A DNA stretch of 64,000 bases, taken from NCBI GenBank assembly GCA_030142905.1, contig JASJOG010000048.1, forward strand, positions 1,845,501 to 1,909,500, in the 5' to 3' direction. The first letter of the stretch is position 1, and the number at the start of each line of letters is the position of its first letter. Both the position numbers and the translations under genes were made by a program. The stretch is from Heliopora coerulea. Taxonomy: Eukaryota > Cnidaria > Anthozoa > Scleralcyonacea > Helioporidae. Of this stretch, positions 9,183 through 19,912 are shown piece after piece. The notes beneath the pieces are model-generated. The model searched no databases, was not told the origin of the DNA, and saw only the letters and a list, made by a program, of their open reading frames with translations.

Positions 9183-10466
9183 ATCTTGTTTACAGTTTGG
9201 TCAAAGCATTTATACTGAAACATATTTCCACTCCTCCAGTTCACGTCACGGCCCTAACGAATCATGCATTATAAATATCGGAAGGTTGGCAAGTGAATTT
9301 GCAGTTTGGAAATTCACTATTCAAAAACTAAACAAAATAACGAAGAAAATAACACGCATACGAACGTTAACAATCTTGCTATACTGTCGCAAAGTATTGT
9401 TTACGAAATTTAAAACACTAATTACTGAAAATTTACAGTATTTCCCCGAAGTTTTTGGCCGTGACAATGAAGGATGCTCTTACCCTGTTAACCCTTCAGT
9501 GCATCATTTTTTTTCTTCTGTTCTTTGTTCTCTTTCATTTTTTACTTTGTTCGTTGATTAGTTCTGTTGTTGTAATTTGTTGTCGTACGACAACGGTATG
9601 TTTGAAAGGATTTACAAGTGGCTGATTCAAAGGGAGGTCGGTAGTGGTCCGACTCCCCCTCACGTCAGGGCGAGTGTCTTTTTTTACGTCCACATAATGT
9701 AAAAATATTCTAAACAGAAAATTTGCAAAAAGGAATGACTATTGTCCACAGAGGTTTTGGGTGGCAGGTCGGGCACTTGCCAGGCAAGATACACGAGAAC
9801 TGTTGAGGTGATGTAGTGGCCAGCGGTGATGGCCACGAGATCTCACGTGGCCACCGTTAAGTTTGTATGTGCTGTTGTGAATATGCCTGATAGAAAATGT
9901 TCATTCCGTGAGGGGAGAAGAAAAGCCGCGACATTCAGTCTTTATCGAAATGAAAGGACGGCGTTAGTTGAAATGGGAATTGATTTAGAATCGAATTTTT
10001 ATTCTTATTACGAACATACTGAAATGGTCGTCTAGAGTAATTGTAAAGTTAATAATCTAAAAGGATAAGGGAGGACTTTTGCCTTTTTAGAAATTTTTTA
10101 ATGTATTCTTATTGACCCAGACATTTTATAATATGGTATGGGCGCTGACAATTTTTCTAAAAAGTTGACTGAAAATACTTACTGCCCCTTTTTCGGCCAA
10201 TTTAATTCTTTTCTTCTCTGGCAAACTGTTGTGACCTCATAATCCTATTCATGTAAATGGATGCTAAATTTGTGTTTAGTTAAGTGTAGGACGAATGGCC
10301 GAGTCTGAAACCACTGCCTATCTAGGAACGTAAAGTTTTCCATATGATCGTATGAGCCCTAATGATAATATAAACTTTAAGTAAACGACAAATTTTTTAA
10401 TCGTAGACATGTTTCTGCAAAGACTTATGCTATCTTCAGTACGAGTGATAATAGATTATTACAAGC

Positions 10467-10599
<133 letters not shown>

Positions 10600-10764
10600 G
10601 CAAGACAAGGTAAACTTGGGTTACTTCATAAAAATTTACTACAAATTTGTTTCGTATGGCAAGCTGGGCTTGCCACACTCGTCAGGTAGTGATCGCATGT
10701 GATGTAGTTGCCTAGGAGACTTGATAGTGCCTATTGAGATTACGTCATACAATAAAGAGGTGAA

Positions 10765-12590
10765 TTACGTCATACAATAAAGTATGACGTCATACAATAT
10801 ATATATATATATATGGCATTCTGCCTTATGGCAGGTTTGAGTTTCGCCATCCAGATCTATCACAAGCCGCCCTTTCAGGCTACCATATGATTTTCTTTCT
10901 TTGATATTTGCTAAGATGCCCTTTCTTGATCTACCTCTACTTCTTTTTCCCATCAGTCTTCCTTCTATAATTGTCTTTAGAAGGCCATCATGTCTAAAAA
11001 CATGTCCTAACCATCGCGCTTGTCGCTCTTTAATAGTCTTTATCAAAGATCTTTCTTCTAATATTTTCCTCAACACTTCCTCATTTGACACTTATTCTGT
11101 CCAGGTAATCTTTTCCATTTTTCGCCAGATCCACATTTCACAAGCTTCCAGCCTCTTAACATCTGCCGCTTTTAGTGTCCGCGTCTCTGAACCATACAAT
11201 AGCACGTTCCACACTAACGATTTCACTAATCTCTTCCTCAGTTGACGATTTACTCCTTTGACCTTCAGTATTTTATGTTTATTAAATACCTCCTTTACCA
11301 TTGCTATACGGCTTCTGGTTTCACATTGACTAGATCCATCACTTGTCAACATACTACCTAAGTACTTGAATTTATTTACCTGTTCGAGTTGATTTTCGTT
11401 CACCTTGATGTTTAATACCTTATCATTATCCCTTCCTATCTTCATTGCCTTTGTTTTTTTTCACATTTACCTTCATATCATAATTGCCTGCTGTGGTGGT
11501 CAAATTATTCATGATGTTTTGCAGCCCGTTGTTCGAATCAGCTATCATAGCTTGATCATCTGCATATCTGATAGCCTGGACTAGACGACCAGCTACTTTT
11601 ACACCATCTTCTATTCTATCAAGTGCTTCTTTCATCATGGCCTCCTCATATATCTTAAACAATAAAGGTGATAGTAGACATCCCTGTCTTACTCCCCTTC
11701 CAACAATTCCTGGGCCCGATTCTTCATTGTCTATCCTCACTGTAACTGTTTGATTCATGTAAAATTTGTAACCAACCTTCTGTCTCTCTAATCCATTCCT
11801 ATATCCTTTAAAATATCCATTAATTTCGTCCAATTAACTCGGTCAAATGCTTTCTTGAAGTCTACCATACACACATATGATTCCTGTGAATGCTCCATAC
11901 TTCTTTCTTCTCGTTCCTTTACCTTTTGTAAACCCAAACTGATCATCTTTGAACTCATTTGCTTTTCTCTCCATTCGTGCACATAGTATCTTCAACATGA
12001 TTTTTGATGCATGGACAATGAGGCCTATTGTCCTGTGATCTTCACATCGTACTGCATTAACCTTCTTTTTCAGGGGAATCAACATACTCTTTAAAAAATC
12101 TTCGGGCCATACACTAGTGCTATGTAAATTTTTCCATAATTGTACAACTTCCTTTCTTGCTTTTCCTTGTAATACCGTGATCATTTCTGCTGGTATATTG
12201 TCAACTCCCAACGCCTTACCTATTATAGGTAAGTTGTTTAATGCCCATTCCATTTCACTTTCTATAATATCCTGTCCCCTGCTGTCATATTCGTACAATT
12301 CATTTTCTATATCGAAATCTTCTGGCCTTCCATTCTTATCATACAATTCTTCTACATATTCTTTCCATCGGGTTCTTATGTCTTCAGGTTCTGTAAGTAA
12401 CCGTCCATTCCTATCTTGAATGCCTTTTTGCCCATAACCTGTTCTTTTCTTTATACCATTGAGTTCTCGCACTTTCCTATACATCTTCTTTGATTGCCCT
12501 TTCTTGTCTAACTCTTCTATCTCTTTACATTGTATGGTCCACCATTCTTCTCCCGCTTTAACTGTTTCCCTTCTTAGTTACTTTTGCATA
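10765..12590 (-). pseudogene. RTE-like LINE, reverse transcriptase, 5' truncated
   Basis: Overlapping - strand frames from 12484 to 10765 together give a non-LTR reverse transcriptase. They show a pre-RT segment with DNIPAEM, motif A MVDFKKAFD, motif B GVRQGCLLSPLLF, motif C YADD, and FKYLGSML. The C-terminal end has RWLGHVFRHDGL followed by a basic GKRSRGRSRK stretch. At least three frameshifts break it. The endonuclease is missing at the 5' side (near 12590). The 3' end runs into a short TA tract at 10798-10814; RTE-type LINEs often end in such microsatellite-like tails. Exact clade needs a phylogeny. Confidence 0.88.
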
Positions 12591-13139
12591 AAAGACAACA
12601 GAAAGCTGCCATGAAAGCGCTTTTTTTTTTTTTAAATGATGCCACTATTTTTGGTGTTAATAACCACAGAAACCATTCGAGAACAGAACTGAGCTAAAAT
12701 GAAAACCAAAATGTCAAATATCAATCACTTTTGAGTTAATTCCCGTTCACACGGCTAAGTTTTTCTTGACAAGTTTTTTCTGTGTCAAGGTTAATTTGTT
12801 CATGTGTACCACAAATTGGCAAGTTTTCCTTGAAAAGGAGTCATTATGGAAAGTTGGCATGACCAGCTTTTGAACAAGGCTCCTTGTCAAGAAAAAACCT
12901 GAGAAGGAAAACTTGGTCGTGAGTACGGGGTTTAAAAGACCGAGCTGGTGAACAGGTTCGGAACAAAAGAAAAAGAATTGGAGGAAAACTGAAAATAACC
13001 GACAAATATTTAACGAAAAATGGAAAAAATCACAGAGTTTTCATAGTATGGCCTCGCTGTTTGATGCTGTAATGAACTTTTAGAACAATTAATAAGAATC
13101 TGATTAAAATTGCATTAAAACTAAGGTAGCAAATAATGA
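12591..13139. other. NELFA last intron, no element identified
   Basis: AT-rich sequence. A CCCGTTCACACGG near 12746 and GTGAGTACGGGG near 12922 hint at a small MITE, but arms do not pair well enough to call. Confidence 0.4.
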
Positions 13140-14130
13140 GATATATATTTTCGAAATGTGGGAGCTTGAAAATATCTTGAAATGATAGATGAACGTTCGT
13201 CAAGCTCTATACTCAGAAAAACGATTTCTGAGTCCTAGACGGGGATCGAACCGGTAACCTTCTGATGACCAGTGAGACGCTCTAACCATTGAACTACCAG
13301 GTAGGGTGCAAGTTCGACATATGTGCGACCTAAACGGAAGCTACCATATGTTAATATTGATATAATGAGATATATATTTCAGAAATGTGGGAGCTAGGAG
13401 ATATCTTGAAATGATAGATGAGCGTTCGTCAAGCTGTATCCTCTAAAGTGACTTCCGCTTAGCTCGCACATATATATCGAACTTGCACCATAGCTCACCA
13501 TCCAAGTCTTGGTAGTTCAATGGTTAAAGCGTCTTACCGGTCATTAAAAGGTTGCGGGTACGATCTCCGCCTGGGGCTCAGAAATCGTTTCTCTCAGGAT
13601 AGAGCTTGACGAACGTTCATGTATCATTTCAAGGTATCTCCAAGCTCCTGCATTTCTGAAATATGTATCTCATCAAAATCATTATTAACATATAGTGGCT
13701 TCCGCTTAGGTCGCACATATATGTCGAACTTGCACCTAGCTCACCATCTGAGTCTTGGTAGCTCAATGCTCAGAGCGTCTTACCGGTCATCAGAAGGTTG
13801 CGGGTTCGATCCCCGCCTGGTGGTCAAAACTCATTTTTCTGAGGATAGAGCTTGACGAACGTTCATCTATCATTTCAAGATATCTCCAAGCTCCCTGAAA
13901 TATATATCTCATTAAAATCATTATTAACATATAGTAGCTTCCGCTTAGGTCGCACATATGTGGAACTTACACCTTAGCTCACCATCTGAGTCTTGGTAGT
14001 TCAATGGTTGGAGCGTCTTACCGGTCATCAGAAGGTTGCGGGTTCGATCCCCGCCTGGAGGTCAAAAATCGTTTTTCTGAGGATAGAGCTTGACGAACGT
14101 TCTTCTATCATTCAAAAATTGCAAATAATG
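13140..14130. repeat. Tandem and inverted array of tRNA-derived SINE units
   Basis: One - strand unit (13150-13441, with a second partial tail) is followed head-to-head by + strand units from about 13450 to 14115. Each unit has TTGGTAGYTCAATGG as A box and GGTTGCGGGTTCGATCCCCG as B box. Then come CAGAAATCG, CTTGACGAACGTTCATC and CTCCCACATTTC segments. Repeat period is about 235 bp. Internal promoter boxes are largely intact in the units at 13750-13820 and 13995-14065. Acceptor stems are absent, so these are not tRNA genes. Confidence 0.88.
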
Positions 14131-14393
14131 TTCACACTAAGGATCAAAATCTTTTCAAATAATTTGAGTTAAAATCAAGTTAGTTGGACCCTAAACACCC
14201 CGCTTCCATCATAGTGAGCGTATGGCGGGCTCCCAAGGTCTATTGAAATTTGAGCAGTGGTATGCATAGGTGTTGCCCGCGAACGAAATGTTTCTGGTGT
14301 TACAACTGTCTTAAAGTTGTCCATAGCTTTGGTGTTGTGTTAGACCAGTGGGTCATTTTCCATTCAGTTGCTGTCCAATAAAACAATTTTTTT

Positions 14394-14556
14394 AATAAAA
14401 ATTTTATACACAGTTGTAAGGTTAAATTTTTTTTATAAAATCAAACGTTTTCGAAAATACAGTCATCATTTTTATCCTGATGATGACTGTTTAGTCGAAA
14501 ACGTTTGATTTTATAAGTGATTTTAACCTTATACCTGTGTATAAGATTTTTATTAC
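14394..14556. repeat. Large inverted repeat with PLE-type terminal motif
   Basis: Left arm 14394-14468 (ATACACAG...AAATCAAACGTTTTCGAAAATACAGTCATCA) is complementary to right arm 14479-14556. The right arm carries CTGATGA-T-GACT-GTTT-AGTC-GAAAACGTTT, a hammerhead-like core with one extra base before stem II. (Arm sequence is split here by the ellipsis.) It resembles paired inverted PLE terminal repeats. Confidence 0.7.
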
Positions 14557-14567
14557 ATCATATAGCA

Positions 14568-14569
<2 letters not shown>

Positions 14570-14647
<78 letters not shown>
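14570..14647. repeat. (TA)n microsatellite
   Basis: A TA tract with a few ATGT variants, directly between the inverted repeat and the next hairpin. A second, shorter TA tract occurs at 14930-14956. Confidence 0.95.
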
Positions 14648-14649
<2 letters not shown>

Positions 14650-14790
14650 ACATCATACACGGAAGGAGTGTTTCATCAGATATCCAAACACCGAGAAGTG
14701 AGTTGAAAAACGAGGCGATAACCGAGTTTTTTTACCAACTTCGAGGTGTTTGGATATCTGATGAAACACGACTTTCGAGTGTATGATATT
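14650..14790. repeat. Palindromic hairpin with CGAGGC..ACCGAG core
   Basis: Arms CATCATACACGG...GTGTTTCATCAGATATCC and complement surround AAAAACGAGGCGATAACCGAGTTTT. GAGTTGAAAAACGAGGCGA is shared with the 9.1-kb hairpin, and GTGTTTCATCAG and CCAAACAC are shared with the 55-kb hairpin. Confidence 0.85.
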
Positions 14791-14956
14791 ACTTGTCAAA
14801 CGAATCCTTATTTAAAGAGAAAATCGGGTTTAAAGTTGTTGAAATTTTATGCTAGTTAAAATCAGATATCCAATCTGCGTCTCGGTACTGATTTCCTTTG
14901 TGTTTTGTTTATGAATTGTTAATGAGTTTGATATATATATATATATATATATATAT

Positions 14957-15960
14957 GAAAAAAAATTTTTGTCCAAATATTTTGAAAACATTTCTTGGTT
15001 GTGTTTTTATGCTCTTTTTAAAGACATTACCAGCAACAACAATTTTCTGACGCGGCGAACGGCATTGGACCATCGAGGCTGATTCGAAAATTACTTCTTG
15101 CGCCTAATTTTATAATAAAATGAGACGCCCAAAGTATGTGGTGCAGAGGTGATAAGATCAAGGGGCAATTAATTGTAACTTATATCATTTCTTCAAGTGT
15201 CTGTAAGAAAACCGAGAACAGTTGAACAATATACATTATTTCTATGTTGTAGAAATTAACATGAAATTGCAACTTTCCAACAACTTAAATGTACTTGCAG
15301 TGACTTGCAGCAAGTTTGAACGTGTTTGTTTTGTGAAGTTAGTTTAGAAGATACTCGTTGTCTTACTTTGATTTTCGTTTGACCATGTCCACCATGCAAT
15401 TTAACGCACGTTTATGTAAGTTGACTTACTTTGCTTTGACTTACATTCTGACACTGGGCAAGGTTGCAACGCGTGAACGTTTCGTGCGATATTTGGTTAG
15501 TATTAATAATTGATCAAGAAAAAACAAAAGAATTTAAAGTTTAATCAGGTGTTGTAAATGTGTGAACTTGTAAATGAACTGTTCGTGCTATTTTTCTCGA
15601 CTAAAATCGTTGGAATCTTCATCATTTTTGAAGAACACGAATGTTTCCATGTATTCGTATCATTATTACTTTACAATTCTATCGGCGTTTTAGCGAACAT
15701 ACATTCACTTGCCTTCGGTTCGTGCTTGTACATCAGATACAACACCGCCGCTCATATTGTAAATAGTACTAAAGCTACACTAGCGGTTCATACTCTTACG
15801 GCAAAATATGATCTTATCGTCATGCCGTGAAACTTCATGAAGTATACTGAATGTCGATTTTATTTTGCATGGGGAGGGGCAGGATCATAGACGATTACGA
15901 TATTTTCACCTCAGTATACGAATTAACTTTACTAATTATATTTTCGTATGTATAATTTAG
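14957..15960. other. NELFA last intron, right part
   Basis: No conserved exon or repeat was recognised. The frame at 15558-15830 has no splice sites or known motif. A pyrimidine-rich/ATTATATTTTCG stretch precedes the terminal NELFA acceptor. Confidence 0.5.
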
Positions 15961-16154
15961 AAAATCCATTCCCCAATCAAGGACCTGTTATTACCATAAA
16001 GCTGAGCGAACACACAGAAACCGTCAAAGACACGTCACAAACCCAGCTTGTTGAAATGCTGTTTGAGATGAACTACGATACTGGACATTGGAGGAGACTA
16101 AAACGAACTCGTGTGCTTGCTAGACAACAATCTACAGATCAAGGGAACCAGTAA
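15961..16154 (+). CDS. NELFA: NELFA terminal exon
   Basis: The acceptor GTATGTATAATTTAG ends at 15960. Two bases complete the Glu codon started by the phase 1 donor at 8432, giving A-R-E-N-P across the junction. The exon encodes VITIKLSEHTETVKD, then L-F-E-M-N-Y-D-T-G-H-W-R-R-L-K-R, and stops at TAA 16152-16154. This is the NELFA C-terminus ('IKLSEHTE', 'FEMNYATGQW'). The tail ends differently from vertebrates (Gln/Arg-rich) and is a few residues longer. Confidence 0.97.
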
Positions 16155-16231
16155 AGCAATATTTGCCATGAAGTATCATGTCTATTTGTGTCGTGGTGCT
16201 GTGGGGGTGTGGTAATGTAACATTTGTACGA

Positions 16232-16237
16232 AATAAA
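16232..16237 (+). promoter_or_regulatory. NELFA: NELFA poly(A) signal
   Basis: AATAAA lies 78 bp after the stop codon. A second AATAAA occurs near 16378-16385. Either could direct 3' end formation. Confidence 0.6.
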
Positions 16238-16959
16238 GTGGAGTAAACTTAGAAGAACATCATCATGCTGTTCGAAATGCATGTAAAAATTGAAAAAGAA
16301 AAAATTTAGACGGTAACGCTTCAACCTTATTACAAGGTTATAGTCATTACGATTTGACAATAACTTTGTAGTGAAGTCAAATAAATCCGAAATAGTACCT
16401 CCTTATTATATTAAAATAGTACCTCCTTATTAAATTTCACATGACTTTCCTTGCATTTTGAGGTGCAAGATGATTTTCTTTAAGCAGGGGGGATCTTTTG
16501 TTGTACATTTTTTGAAGTTGTCAGCTAGTATTAGACTTTCGTGCAGGTACAATGACTTGTATACGCTCGACGGATATACTAACCTCTGGCGGATTTCTTT
16601 ATAGACTTAATTTTTTTTTTTGTATTGCATATAAATCAGGGATAAATTCCTCCCGATTGACCGGGATGTCCCGGTATGACGAGACCATATAAACAGTTCT
16701 CAGAAAAAAAAGTAATACTATGTTTGAGAGATTGCGATGTGTTCCCTAGTGGAGAGTAACCAGGTAAAAATTCGGTGGCATTTCAACGTGCAGGTTAATA
16801 GAGAATTGAACATTGTACATCACTTTCATCAAGATGTAGGCCAATTAATGCCTATTTATCGATATGGCAGATCCAGCATATAAAAATGTGGAGAGAAAAC
16901 AATTTGACCAGATTAACAACGACAGTGACCTCGGAATGGAAATATCACCATCCAAAGAG

Positions 16960-17110
16960 ACCGTCGAGTTTTCTCACGTGCGAGAGAACACTGGACAAGG
17001 AAGAGGGGAAGATTTTGTAAACCTTGTAGCCGAAGTACCCACATGTTCACAAACGGTAGTGCGTAAAGTTCGGCACGTTTTGCTGATATACCACTCGTTG
17101 CAGCGTTGAC
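16960..17110 (-). pseudogene. Possible degenerate PLE GIY-YIG fragment
   Basis: The - strand reads CQRCNEWYISKTCRTLRTTV followed by C-E-H-V. This matches the PLE pattern C-x2-C-x3-Y-I-G-x-T-x2-x-L-x2-R-x2-E-H, with Gly replaced by Ser and no RT. The overlapping + strand frame at 16864-17109 has no recognised similarity. Support is a single motif. Confidence 0.4.
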
Positions 17111-17209
17111 ACAGATTTGTAAACCACCAGGGATCTAAACGCACCAGGACAAACAGTTCGAAAAATAAGTCGAAGCCTCCCTGTGGATATGCACCTGAAA
17201 TCAATCTGG

Positions 17210-18200
17210 AGAGATGTTAGTGGAATTGAATACCATAATCCCGGTATTAGGTAGAACGATTGAAAGCTTAGGTGCAGTTAGAGATTTAAATTTGAGGACT
17301 AAAAATTTAAACAACGTACAAATGCAGTGGTTATGAAATCGTTCAGGATGTCATTTTGCAGTAGCAAGGTTTTAATTTTTATAAGTTCCTCATGGAAACT
17401 GGGAAATAAAATGTTACTAATATAAATTAAAATGAGGGTGTAAAACAAGACCTTCCTTGTAAATAACGGTGAAAATTTTCAAAATTAGTAAACAGATGGT
17501 TGAGCATTGGTTTACGATAAACCGAAATGTTGAAGGAAAGGTTGAACCGTTGACTTTTTTATATCGAGAGATGAAAAGTTTTGTTGTTTGCTTTTTCACA
17601 TATAAAGCGAAGGCTACGCTGCTTGAAGGTTAGATAATTCAGAAGAACTTAATATATGTATGGCTCTAAAAGAAGTCAAAGAATCATCGTTACGTCTAAA
17701 AAACTGGTATAAATTGATCGAGGCATTTGTCCAATCATGTGTTTTCATAATGTGAAGATTTATTGACAAAGAACGGGCCAGGTGGTGAGCTCATAGCAAC
17801 ATCATCGATTTGGTCGGAAAATTGTTAGTTGAATAAAAAGTGATCATCTTTTACGGCTAATTTTAAAACATCATTAGTCAAAATTAATCTTGGGAAAATC
17901 TCATAAAACCGGCTGGATGAAAACAGTTAGTCAAGATGTTGATGGTTTCATCAAGGGAATATTATAGAAACAGGGACGAAACTTCAATGTTAGCTATCGT
18001 TAAGTTTTTGTTGTTAGGATCGGGTAAAAATTACTCGTAAACAAAAACTAAAAGAGTATTACACAAATTAATGATCTTAATGAATCATTGATTACGTCAG
18101 ATTTTATACATCTTAAGCTTCAGTGGTAGGACACGTTCACCTTCCTGCTGCTTAGAAACGCCAAAAAAGCTCAAGCAGAATTAGTCTAAGTTCGCCAAAA
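17210..18200. other. Intergenic DNA, nothing recognised
   Basis: AT-rich sequence between NELFA and gene A, without convincing ORF, splice signal or repeat termini. Confidence 0.5.
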
Positions 18201-18209
18201 AGTATAAAT

Positions 18210-18722
18210 CAAGGGCGTAGCTAGAGTTTAGACCCATTCGGGGCTCAGCTAGCTGACACTTCCAAGATGACCCCCCTGACAACTGGAGGGAAGGAGGTGT
18301 CTTATTTCGCTGTTTTAGACCGACTCCAACCAAAGTATAACCGCAGTCCAATTGAATATGTACTGTAGTATTCTGTGAAAGACAATGTTTTTTTCACTTG
18401 TATTTTGGAAAAGTCAATGCTTTCTTATGTGTTCTGCGAAGTCGAAAGCATCAATGTGTAGCGTGTCTTTCAATTGGCAAATCTATTGCTCTTTATTAAT
18501 TGATCCATAAATTACTTGAAAGTTAATAAAAGATAACATAATCACAATACGTATTTTAATAATATTGCCCTTCGTTAGGCCCGGCCCGTAGCGGTATTTG
18601 GAAGAGAAAGTGAGAAACACCTGGCTGCAGCATTACATCATATCACTTCTTAAACCATTCAGGGCTCATCATTAAACATTCTGGGCTTCAGCTCCAAAAG
18701 CCCTGGTCTAACCACGCCCCTG
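18210..18722. mobile_element. Non-autonomous hAT, 8-bp target duplication
   Basis: CAAGGGCGTAGCTAGA at 18210-18225 faces TCTAACCACGCCCCTG at 18707-18722 (13 of 16 positions complementary). The 8-bp direct repeat GTATAAAT flanks it at 18202-18209 and 18723-18730. At 513 bp and without transposase frame it is a MITE. Subterminal GGGGCTC/AGGGCTC blocks support the pairing. Confidence 0.85.
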
Positions 18723-19815
18723 GTATAAATGTCTAACTGATAAAGGTGACATACTCCTTACCTCCAACAATTTGTTTTAATATACAGATTCATGGTCAGT
18801 GTAACCATCCGTCATTGTTAAAATGACTAAGTGTGCAGCTACCTTTTCCTACTTTTAATCTTTCCATGACAGAGATTAATGAAATAACCTCCAAAATATC
18901 CCTAAAATTATTTTGTTTGTTGCTGGAAACTTCAGGGACAGATAAATCCAGATTCAACGCTTAGTACTCAACTTCTCTAATAATAGTCAAACACTTTCGT
19001 TTCAAGACCATTTTTCTGACAAATGAGCACAGTCACTATCTTGTGTATTATGATGTTCTGTTTCCGAGTATTTTGATCTTCCAGAGGGATTTTATGCCTG
19101 GCTGAACATGGATCCATAATAACTTCAAGAAAGCATTACGAATGATTTGATCCTGGCCGGCCGACTGCTGTACATAGTGATCTTATTGAATGATTGAATG
19201 AAGTGTTTTCACGTAGGAAAAGACCTCAAACCACAAAGTGCAAAAGATTCGTTTGTCACTTCAATACCGGGAGGTATGTCCGAGTTTACTGTACGTTTTG
19301 TCTAGAATGTTAGAATTAAGAATTTCGAAACTTGGTCATATAGTTGTTCTTTATAAACTTTGTAAGGGGAGATTTGTTCAGAAGAGACCAAACTAATTAT
19401 CTGGATTATTGATGTCGATGATTCTCATACGTGTCGTGGTTATATCCATCATGTATCGTACTTGTAGATATTCCACAAAGCGTAAAGAATTTTCACAGTG
19501 TTGTATCCTAGTTTAACAAAAGTAGCAGTCTGTCTCCATTACAACGATCAGAGCTAGACGTAAAATGTAAGTTGAAGTCAATATCTGATCCTAAATTTGA
19601 ATATATAATGAATTGATGGGCCTCCTGCGATCGCATTCCAATCTTAATATCATAACCTCAGTGCTTTTTATTCATAATTTAGAATATTGATGTGTTGTTT
19701 GCGCAAAAGCAAGGAATCATCGTTTTGCTATCTTAATCCATCGTTGGCAGCTGTCGACCTACGTGTACCTAAAATTGTATTTGCTGCCAAGTCACTTTTC
19801 TCATTTTATTTTTAG
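18723..19815. other. Intergenic / 5' region of gene A
   Basis: No ORF, repeat or clear promoter element was recognised. If the acceptor at 19814-19815 is used, a non-coding first exon of gene A lies somewhere upstream. Confidence 0.4.
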
Positions 19816-19848
19816 TTTTGAGTGTGCAACAGCCGTATTGTCAATATA

Positions 19849-19912
19849 ATGTTTGCCAATTTCCTGTGTATTATGCTCATCCTGAAACTTTTAATTACCG
19901 ACTCCAACGCTG
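19849..19912 (+). CDS. Gene A exon 1: signal peptide
   Basis: ATG at 19849 opens 21 codons, M-F-A-N-F-L-C-I-M-L-I-L-K-L-L-I-T-D-S-N-A, a typical secretory signal peptide with a small residue at the cleavage site. It ends in G|GTAAGAG (phase 1). A strong CTCATTTTATTTTTAG acceptor ends at 19815, 33 bp before the ATG, so the 5' UTR is probably split. Gene B exon 1 has the same layout: acceptor a few bases before ATG, 20 codons, S-N-A, phase 1 donor. The protein enters the secretory pathway. Confidence 0.8.

Noticed and set aside
12740..12930. MITE with CCCGTTCACACGG ends
   Set aside because: The two ends share too few complementary bases and no duplication flanks them.
13750..14070. Cluster of tRNA genes
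   Set aside because: A and B boxes are present, but no acceptor stems or anticodon arms; the units are SINEs.
16864..17109. 81-codon + strand frame starting M-A-D-P-A-Y
   Set aside because: No splice sites or similarity. The opposite strand has a GIY-YIG-like motif that explains the openness better.
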